From assembly GCA_002391625.1 (NCBI GenBank), contig DGFJ01000023.1:1-11462 (forward strand): 11,462 nucleotides of DNA. The letters run 5' to 3'. The translations under genes were made by a program, and so were the position numbers. The notes below the pieces were generated by a model. The model had not been told where the DNA came from. It did no database searches and saw only the letters and a list, made by a program, of their open reading frames with translations. Origin of the DNA: Ruminococcaceae bacterium UBA3903. Its GTDB lineage: Bacteria; Bacillota; Clostridia; Oscillospirales; Acutalibacteraceae. Below, piece after piece: positions 1 through 5,622 of this stretch. The first letter of the stretch is position 1; every line of letters begins with the position of its first letter.

Positions 1-19
1 AGATGTGTATAAGAGACAG
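1..19 (+). other. Nextera/Tn5 mosaic-end adapter (sequencing artefact)
   Basis: The first 19 bases, AGATGTGTATAAGAGACAG, are identical to the Tn5 mosaic end used in Nextera libraries. This is untrimmed adapter at a contig end, not genome. Read through in one frame it yields the spurious protein start MCIRDS, which should not be annotated. Genomic sequence probably begins at about base 20. Confidence 0.96.
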
Positions 20-116
20 CTGTTATTCCGTTGTTTTTCATATCTTTATTATACTTCATTTCTCTCCTTTTTTCAAAATTGATTTCCGTGTTAGAACAAA
101 GAAAGGAGTCATTAAA

Positions 117-260
117 ATGTCACTTAAAAACTACAAGAGCTTTCCATTGTCCCTAGAATACCTTAATTGTCTTACTGTGATAAAAGACAGGTCGCAAAAC
201 ACGGTGGTAGAATATCTAATTGATGGGGTTCGTCTGCGTGATATTATCACAGGGGGTTGA
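117..260 (+). pseudogene. Remnant of a tyrosine recombinase/integrase N-terminus
   Basis: A 47-codon reading frame begins at ATG 117, preceded by a good ribosome binding site (AAAGGAG, about 103-109). The frame is open upstream to base 3, but that part is adapter and leader. Residues 9-35 (FPLSLEYLNCL, then IKDRSQNTVVEYLID) resemble the SAM-like core-binding domain that opens XerC/XerD-type recombinases, which commonly read 'LxYLxxIKxxSxxTVxxYxxDL'. Similarity stops just after YLID, where the family would continue with LRxFFRF; instead it ends in GVRLRDIITGG and a stop. The catalytic domain (R, H-x-x-R, Y) is absent. I read it as a gene fragment left by deletion or frameshift. It could also be an unrelated small protein; no database search was possible. 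Confidence 0.45.
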
Positions 261-332
261 AGTAATAGATTCCACAATCTAAACTTCATACACAGATTGA
301 TACAAATTTTCGTTTGCTTAAATTGCAATAAC

Positions 333-386
333 AAATACCTCGCAAATTTTGAATATAATGAAATATTCAAAAAATACGAGGCATTT
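333..386. terminator. Imperfect long hairpin, possible bidirectional terminator
   Basis: AAATACCTCG (333-342) pairs with CGAGGCATTT (377-386) with one mismatch, and the inner stretch TTTTGAATAT (347-356) pairs with ATATTCAAAA opposite. The loop is small and AT-rich. The hairpin lies about 80 bases beyond the stop of the leftward protease gene and 70 bases beyond the recombinase remnant, so it could end transcripts from either side. The U-tracts are weak on both strands (ATTTTAAATT to the right, TATTTGTTATT to the left), so a small mobile-element relic is an alternative. Confidence 0.4.
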
Positions 387-466
387 TAAATTGGCTATTT
401 AATATTTTATATTTAACGATTTGTCTACTCGGTCAACAATTGTAAGTGGATTTTATAACAGCTATG

Positions 467-3400
467 TTATCCTATGGAGGTTATTGTTCCATTGGAATAT
501 GTATATACACCTGACTGGAATTGGTAGTTCTCACCATTTTTGCTGTCCCAGTTGCCGTTTCCATCATTAAAGCATACATTAGCATATGTTGACGTTCCCA
601 GATTAATTGTATATTTATGTGTATATCCACTTAGCTCATTGGTTTCAACCATTGGGAAGCCAGGAACATTTGTCCATGCACCGCTGCCAATCTGATAGTG
701 AATGTTAGGTGTTGAATATCCATTGTAATAAATAGTTACAGCGTTTGTTTTTTCTGCAACATGGATTGTTTTTACCTCTGATGTTATTGGTTCACTGTAC
801 GGGGTTTCTTTAACAGTAGCTACTACATTGTATGTTCCTGCTTTTGTAATCTGGAAGTTTACAGAGTTAGCGTAGGAGTAATTATATGAAGCATATGCAC
901 TGCCGTCCTCTCTTGTGCAGTCAAATCTTGTTAGGTATCCTGATAAACCAGCATTTATAGCGTTTGCTGTCATACAAATGCTTTCTCCAGCTGTAATATA
1001 TCCATCAGATGGGGTAATATCAAAGGATACAAGCTTAAATACCTTTGGTTCTACAGTAAAACTAATCGTTTTTTGAGCAGTTTTATTTTTCGAATCTATA
1101 ACTGCAATAGTTGCGGTGTATTCGCCTGCTTCGGTGGGTGTCCAAGTAGTGCTTACAAAGCTTGTTAATTTATTTACATTCCAGTCATTACAAACAATGC
1201 TTGGTGTAGCATAGATTTGTCCGTCCTTTTTGATAGTTAGTGAAAATTCATCTGCCATATAAGGAAGTACATTTTCATATTTTGTAGATGCAGAAAAGGT
1301 TAGTGCGGTTCCTGTATAAATATCAGAGTTAGGGGTAACGTTAAATGATGAAAATTCAACATTATTATCTTCAACAGTTAGGTAGAGAGATTCCGATACA
1401 ATAGTGCCAGCAACATCCTTAACATTTACTGTAACCATGTAATTACCCGCAGTTCTAAACCAATGTCCGGCTTTATTGTAAAATTTGTAATTCTCTGTTT
1501 CGGTTTCATTGGTTCCTAGATTTTTGTAGATAAATTCATATTGATACGCTTCATACCCACCTTGGACATCTACAACAAAGAAGTTACCTACATTAATATT
1601 TGTAATACCATTTTCACAATCAGATGTGAACGAATTAATTTTTAATTGTGGTACATTTGCATTTTGTGTAATAAATGTGTTTATGCCCTCTGATACGGTA
1701 TAGTCATTACCGTTGTTATTATCCCAATTTCCGTTTCCGTCGTTGAAGCACAGCTTTGCTGTTTCAGCATTGCCAAGAGGGATGATGTATTTATGGGTGT
1801 ACCCATCCTTCTCAGTGGATTTTTCCATTGCAACACCTGGAACAGTTGTCCAAGAACCGTTACCTACTTGATAATGAATATTTGGATTTAGATAGCCTCT
1901 GTAATAAATAACAGCTTCCTTTGTGCTTGATTGTGATAGGTTAACTGTTTGCTCACTTCCATCCAATGTTATTGGGGTTGAATCAGCTCTGTTGTAAACC
2001 CTTCCATTGTTCTCGTTGACAATTTTTACATCTTTTACAGTTAATGTATTGCCATCATCTTCTGTGTCCTGAAAACGTATGTTCCAGTTGTATTCACTTA
2101 AGGTATCTGACGAAATATTAGGGAAAATTCTATCTAAGTCAAAACACATAGAACCATCATTATAATTTGCTGTGCCATTAAAAGAATAGTTGTCATAGCC
2201 ATAGAAGTCATAATAGCCATTGCCATATGGTGTAACCTTGGCGGTGTATTTATTACCATACTTTTCAGCTTCAACAAATACTCTTGTGTAATTTCTTGTT
2301 TTTGAATTTAAGGTGTATTTTAATACAATGTTAGAGTCTGTGTTGTATGGTTCAACATCAATTCGCGCAATGTATTGAAAAATTGAAGCTCTGTTTGACT
2401 TTGGTGCAACACCAGCAACACTGGAAACTCTGTTTAGTGCATCGTAAGAAACCCAAGAAAATCCATCATTGCAATAATCTGTTCCCCAAGAGTTAGCAAT
2501 TTTAAATGCACCCTTTTCCTGATTCTGCACTTGTCCGTCACCGTTAATATCAACCCAAATATTATCGTTATAACCAACAATTGTCATTCTGTGACCACCA
2601 CTACTGCCATTCATAGCTATGGCTATACGGTCACCAGCATGGCTGTTGTTTTCAGGTACACTGGAGTTTGCGACAATGTCCTTGTATTGCCAGCTGGATA
2701 TATACGTTGAATATGTAAGAATTTCACCTTGACTTAATGCAGCCTTCAGCACATCTAGGTCGCTGTCATCCGGAGCTGTGATGGGTGTGTCCTCACTGTT
2801 CATATCTATATACTGATAATTACTTATTCGATAATCTCCAGCTGACTGCCAGATGCTTTCCACGGGACTCCAGCTTAGGTAGTCGTTATCATATGGTACC
2901 TGACCCATTGTAGCTGTTCCTTGAGTCTTCATAATTTCAAAGCAATCCGTAGAATTTGAGCCACGGTCAACGCCGTCATTTATGAGAGCGTATGTCCACT
3001 TTGGGGAAAAGGTGTTGCTTGGTGTTGTGGTACGCCCCATAGATTTGTTCATGGCATAGGTAAATTGATAGTATGTTTCAGCCCAGCATGTACATGAGCC
3101 GATTTGACCTTGGCTATCAATTACAGGAAAGTATGGGCTTGTGCTGTTATCCACATTTACAGGATATGAGCTGGCACTTGATTTTAGCAGACCTCCGTTG
3201 TTGTCATCGCCTATTATGTTGTAGTATTCATCTACAGAACTAATAATATCTGCTGAGCCAGATGGATTTTCCTCATTTAAGGTATTATCACCTGTTGCAC
3301 CGCTGTAAACGGTATCAGTGTTTTCTTCAGCGGTAAACAAATTGCCTACAGCTGGCTGTGTGCTGCTGTCATCTTCTTGTGCTGCAAATGCACTTGTACT

Positions 3401-3469
3401 TGATATTGTTGCTGCTAGCATAAGCACAGAAAGGATGGAAGCACACATTCTTTTTAATGTCTTTTTCAT
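467..3469 (-). CDS. Secreted papain-like (C1A) cysteine peptidase with two CBM25 starch-binding domains
   Basis: A 1000-residue exported protein, predicted to cleave proteins outside the cell while bound to starch. Residues 1-30 form a Sec signal peptide (KK-x5-R, hydrophobic core, SAFAA before QEDD). Residues 31-104 are an acidic, Ser/Asn-rich linker. The peptidase spans about 105-370: oxyanion Gln120 and Cys126 in QGQIGSC, His293 in GGHRMTIVGY, and Asn327 in IANSWG. An EF-hand-like loop (307-318, D-x-N-x-D-G) sits between His and Asn. Residues 371-517 are an unassigned, Tyr/Asn-rich, probably beta domain. CBM25 modules lie at about 519-600 and 910-1000; each has YYxGY, PNIHYQ, VPG and FNDGNGNWD, with His532/Trp540/Trp582 and His924/Trp932/Trp974 at the spacing of known CBM25 starch ligands. 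Three Ig/PKD-like segments fall between (about 608-700, 703-808, 810-905). There is no dockerin, LPXTG or SLH motif, so it is probably released or held by starch. The start is supported by AGGAG 8 bases upstream. The peptidase and CBM25 calls are strong; starch targeting is inference. Confidence 0.9.
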   Translation of the reverse strand: MKKTLKRMCASILSVLMLAATISSTSAFAAQEDDSSTQPAVGNLFTAEENTDTVYSGATGDNTLNEENPSGSADIISSVDEYYNIIGDDNNGGLLKSSASSYPVNVDNSTSPYFPVIDSQGQIGSCTCWAETYYQFTYAMNKSMGRTTTPSNTFSPKWTYALINDGVDRGSNSTDCFEIMKTQGTATMGQVPYDNDYLSWSPVESIWQSAGDYRISNYQYIDMNSEDTPITAPDDSDLDVLKAALSQGEILTYSTYISSWQYKDIVANSSVPENNSHAGDRIAIAMNGSSGGHRMTIVGYNDNIWVDINGDGQVQNQEKGAFKIANSWGTDYCNDGFSWVSYDALNRVSSVAGVAPKSNRASIFQYIARIDVEPYNTDSNIVLKYTLNSKTRNYTRVFVEAEKYGNKYTAKVTPYGNGYYDFYGYDNYSFNGTANYNDGSMCFDLDRIFPNISSDTLSEYNWNIRFQDTEDDGNTLTVKDVKIVNENNGRVYNRADSTPITLDGSEQTVNLSQSSTKEAVIYYRGYLNPNIHYQVGNGSWTTVPGVAMEKSTEKDGYTHKYIIPLGNAETAKLCFNDGNGNWDNNNGNDYTVSEGINTFITQNANVPQLKINSFTSDCENGITNINVGNFFVVDVQGGYEAYQYEFIYKNLGTNETETENYKFYNKAGHWFRTAGNYMVTVNVKDVAGTIVSESLYLTVEDNNVEFSSFNVTPNSDIYTGTALTFSASTKYENVLPYMADEFSLTIKKDGQIYATPSIVCNDWNVNKLTSFVSTTWTPTEAGEYTATIAVIDSKNKTAQKTISFTVEPKVFKLVSFDITPSDGYITAGESICMTANAINAGLSGYLTRFDCTREDGSAYASYNYSYANSVNFQITKAGTYNVVATVKETPYSEPITSEVKTIHVAEKTNAVTIYYNGYSTPNIHYQIGSGAWTNVPGFPMVETNELSGYTHKYTINLGTSTYANVCFNDGNGNWDSKNGENYQFQSGVYTYSNGTITSIG
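509..733 (-). repeat. CBM25 copy 2 (C-terminal) of the protease gene
   Basis: Encodes residues 913-987. It aligns without gaps to residues 521-595 of the same protein, with 44 of 75 positions identical by hand count. The putative ligand-contact residues His924, Trp932 and Trp974 are kept. It is the last folded module; only about 13 residues follow before the stop. Confidence 0.8.
1685..1909 (-). repeat. CBM25 copy 1 (internal) of the protease gene
   Basis: Encodes residues 521-595, with His532, Trp540 and Trp582 in the positions expected for alpha-glucan stacking. The two copies differ throughout at synonymous and replacement sites, so this is an old intragenic domain duplication rather than an assembly duplication. 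Confidence 0.8.
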
Positions 3470-3535
3470 TTTTTACACTCCTATAAAATAATTTTACTTT
3501 TCATTTAAATTTAGCTTAAAAATGAAAGCGTGTAT

Positions 3536-3564
3536 AGTATATTACACTTAGCATTTTTTTCCAA
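3536..3564 (-). promoter_or_regulatory. Predicted sigma-A promoter of the protease gene
   Basis: Read on the minus strand: a -35 box TTGGAA (3564-3559), a 17-base spacer, and a -10 box TATACT (3541-3536). Transcription would start near 3529, giving a leader of about 60 bases that contains the AGGAG ribosome binding site (about 3477-3482). Confidence 0.6.
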
Positions 3565-3730
3565 ATATGTAAAATTTGATTATTTTGTGCATTTTTATTC
3601 CTAATTATGTTGTAAAATCACAATGATTCTTTTTTATTTTTCTTTTATTACAAATAAAGTATTTATTTTACAAAACATATTGTGAACATTTTTCAAGTTA
3701 TCTTAATTTTTTCAAAATAATATGGCATTT

Positions 3731-3779
3731 TAACCAAGGTTGTTAATTATAAAAAAATATTGCTGTAACAGCACTGGTT
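3731..3779. promoter_or_regulatory. Nested palindromes, possible operator or weak terminator
   Basis: AACCAAGGTT (3732-3741, arms AACC/GGTT) is followed by TGCTGTAACAGCA (3761-3773, a perfect 6-bp inverted repeat around one base). TGGTT (3775-3779) can pair with AACCA (3732-3736). On the minus strand the second palindrome is followed by ATATTTTTTT, which resembles a very short intrinsic terminator pointing toward the protease gene. It may equally be a protein-binding site; the sequence does not decide. Confidence 0.3.
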
Positions 3780-3797
3780 TATGTTTTTGATTGTATT

Positions 3798-3838
3798 TAC
3801 TACATAGTAACTTTTTATGGATGTACATAGTATATATG
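3798..3838. promoter_or_regulatory. Repeated TACATAGTA motifs upstream of the metF promoter
   Basis: TACATAGTA occurs at 3801-3809 and again at 3824-3832, 23 bases apart, which is about two helical turns. The first is part of the palindrome TACTAcaTAGTA (3798-3809). The second lies in an inverted repeat ACATA-gtata-TATGT (3825-3839). The pair ends roughly 15-20 bases before the -35 box of metF, where a dimeric regulator could sit. AT-rich sequence produces such repeats by chance, so this is a weak call. Confidence 0.3.
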
Positions 3839-3852
3839 TATGGGCTGTTTTA

Positions 3853-3882
3853 TTGACAATTAATAGCCTTTTGGTGTATAAA
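3853..3882 (+). promoter_or_regulatory. Predicted sigma-A promoter of the methionine operon
   Basis: A perfect -35 box TTGACA (3853-3858), an 18-base spacer, and a -10 box TATAAA (3877-3882). Transcription would start near 3889, about 85 bases before the metF ATG. The imperfect repeat GGCT...AGCC (about 3843-3868) spans the -35 box. Confidence 0.6.
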
Positions 3883-3973
3883 CATACAATAGAATATAAA
3901 AATTAGTAATATTCATGTATGTGGCTTATATATCAGTTGGCAGATTATACTATTAACTAAGGAATGGTGAACT

Positions 3974-4837
3974 ATGAGGATTGCAGATAAATTTAATAAG
4001 GGAAGGGTTGTTTTTTCTCTAGAGGTGTTTCCACCCAAAAAGGAAAGTGGTGTAGAAACCATATATAACACATTGGAACAGCTAAGTGACATTAAACCAG
4101 ATTATATTAGCGTGACCTATGGTGCAGGTGGTAATGGCGGGGTACAGCAATCCTGTGAAATTGCTGCTAACATAAAGCTAAAATATGGTATTGAACCTGT
4201 ATCCCATTTAACATGTGTAAACAATACAAAGGATGAAATTATAAAGGTGCTGGCGGATTTCAAGACAAAAGGGATACAAAACCTTTTGGCACTGCGTGGT
4301 GATATTAATCCTGATATTCCAAGAAAAACAGATTTTGTGTATGCCAGCGATTTAGTGTCCTTTGTTAAGACTTATGATAAATCCTTTGGTGTGGCAGGTG
4401 CTTGCTATCCAGAGGTTCACATGGAAGCTAAAAACGAGGTAGATGATATATTTAACCTAAAGAAAAAGGTGGATGCAGGTGCTGATAATTTAGTTTCTCA
4501 GCTTTTCTTTGACAATGAGGTATTCTATCGTTTTATTGAGCGTGCAAAGATAGCTGGAATTAATGTTCCTATTCAAGCGGGAATAATGCCTGTGACAAAT
4601 AAAAAGCAAATTGAACGAATGGTGTCTATGTGTGGTGCCAGCTTCCCTAGTAAGTTTTCACGAGTGATACAACGTTATGGTGACAACCCACAGGCTTTGA
4701 GGGATGCAGGCATAGCATATGCAGTTGACCAAATAGTAGATTTAATTGCAAATGGTGTTGATGGTATTCATCTATATACAATGAATAATCCATATGTAGC
4801 AAAGACTATTGCTAAAAGTATTGAGAAGCTTTTATAG
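3974..4837 (+). CDS. metF: 5,10-methylenetetrahydrofolate reductase
   Basis: A cytosolic FAD enzyme that reduces 5,10-methylene-THF to 5-methyl-THF, the methyl donor for MetH encoded downstream. It has 287 residues, close to the ~296 of E. coli MetF, and no C-terminal regulatory domain of the eukaryotic kind. Visible family motifs are SLEVFPPK (15-22; Glu17 equals the catalytic Glu28 of E. coli), YISVTYGAGG (44-53), PVSHLTC (75-81), LLALRGD (104-110; Asp110 equals the flavin-tuning Asp120), VAGACYPEVH (140-149), GADNLVSQLFFD (169-180) and PIQAGIMPV (199-207). The TIM-barrel fold is complete, ending in the usual GIHLYTMNNP (264-273). The start follows AAGGA and GGTG (3959-3969). It is the first gene of the operon; a 113-bp gap without a convincing promoter or terminator separates it from the next gene. 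Confidence 0.95.
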   Translation: MRIADKFNKGRVVFSLEVFPPKKESGVETIYNTLEQLSDIKPDYISVTYGAGGNGGVQQSCEIAANIKLKYGIEPVSHLTCVNNTKDEIIKVLADFKTKGIQNLLALRGDINPDIPRKTDFVYASDLVSFVKTYDKSFGVAGACYPEVHMEAKNEVDDIFNLKKKVDAGADNLVSQLFFDNEVFYRFIERAKIAGINVPIQAGIMPVTNKKQIERMVSMCGASFPSKFSRVIQRYGDNPQALRDAGIAYAVDQIVDLIANGVDGIHLYTMNNPYVAKTIAKSIEKLL

Positions 4838-4950
4838 GGATTAATAATGTCATCTAATAAGCTAACTATATTTTAGCAGATAGAGGTTAATAATAATTAA
4901 GATATTAGTTTGATATGTAAATTTATGAAAAAATCGGGGGGAGGGTTACC

Positions 4951-5622
4951 ATGATTACATTAGAAAGCTTAAATAGAATTGAAGCAATGCGTTACCTAGG
5001 ATGTGGTAGCACACCGCCTGATGATAATACAAAAGCCTTATTAGATGAATGTGAGCTTAAGGTTTTGTCTGCTTGTCAGCCAAAATATTTGTACAAATAT
5101 TTTGATATTGACACAATTACAAGTAGTGTGACCCTAAAGGGCTGCAGCTTAGTGTTAGGTGGTAGAGATATAGTAGCTCATTTAGAGGGCTGTTATGGTG
5201 TGGTTATTATGTGTGCCACGTTATCTGGCGGTATTGATAACCTTATACGAACCCTACAAATTACTGATATGGCACGGGCAGTTGTGGCAAATGCCTTGGC
5301 TAGTGTGGCTGTTGAGCAGGTGTGTGACAGGGTGGAAAAGCTTATTGATATGCAGTATAATAATTGTTACAAAACCTTTAGGTTTAGTCCAGGCTATGGT
5401 GACTTGCCCATAGATATACAAAAAGATTTTTTAACAGTTTTGGATGCTCCTAAAAAAATAGGCTTGTGTACAGGTGCTACCCGTATGCTGACACCTATAA
5501 AGTCAGTTACAGCAATAATAGGCTTATCCAACAATACCATAGGCAAAAAGAAACGTGGCTGTGTAAGCTGTAACCTAAAGGGAAGTTGTCAATTTAGAAA
5601 GGCAGGTAATCGCTGTGTTTAA
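4951..5622 (+). CDS. Stand-alone methionine synthase reactivation (activation-domain) protein
   Basis: This 223-residue protein matches the SAM-binding activation domain that is the C-terminal module of E. coli MetH. There it helps reductively remethylate cob(II)alamin, with SAM as methyl donor and flavodoxin as electron donor. The key motif is RFSPGYGDLP (144-153), equivalent to RPAPGYPACP of E. coli, followed by APKKIG and PIKSVTAIIG (182-191). The downstream MetH lacks this module, so the two proteins together make up one full methionine synthase, as described for Thermotoga-type systems. The tail carries four cysteines, C204-x2-C207-x5-C213-x8-C222, in a basic context (KKKRG). This could bind a metal, but that is unproven. 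The start follows a strong GGGGGGAGGG (4936-4945). The stop overlaps the metH GTG start by 8 bp, implying translational coupling. Confidence 0.88.
   Translation: MITLESLNRIEAMRYLGCGSTPPDDNTKALLDECELKVLSACQPKYLYKYFDIDTITSSVTLKGCSLVLGGRDIVAHLEGCYGVVIMCATLSGGIDNLIRTLQITDMARAVVANALASVAVEQVCDRVEKLIDMQYNNCYKTFRFSPGYGDLPIDIQKDFLTVLDAPKKIGLCTGATRMLTPIKSVTAIIGLSNNTIGKKKRGCVSCNLKGSCQFRKAGNRCV

Larger units (their letters stand above)
3470..3973. other. Divergent intergenic region, protease / metF
   Basis: About 500 very AT-rich bases with no plausible gene on either strand. It holds the protease promoter, the metF promoter and several short palindromes between them (annotated separately). I looked for SAM, cobalamin and tetrahydrofolate riboswitch consensus elements ahead of metF and saw none. 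The predicted metF leader of about 85 bases is also too short for a typical SAM-I or cobalamin riboswitch. Confidence 0.7.

Noticed and set aside
3..116. N-terminal extension of the short ORF beginning MCIRDS
   Set aside because: It is translated from the Nextera adapter and the untranslated leader. The ribosome binding site points to the ATG at 117.
455..470. ATAACA-gcta-TGTTAT inverted repeat at the protease stop codon
   Set aside because: AT-rich 6-bp stem without a following U-tract in the direction of transcription; does not look like a terminator.
3883..3973. Possible SAM or cobalamin riboswitch ahead of metF
   Set aside because: Expected because of the pathway, but the predicted leader is about 85 bases and none of the conserved core elements could be found.
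4838..4950. Possible internal promoter or small ORF between metF and the reactivation gene
   Set aside because: Only a weak 5-bp stem (GCTAA/TTAGC) and a 9-codon frame at 4925 that ends before the next gene; no -35/-10 pair with proper spacing.
5195..5413. Open frame inside the reactivation gene
   Set aside because: An out-of-frame shadow of a gene with clear family motifs; no ribosome binding site.
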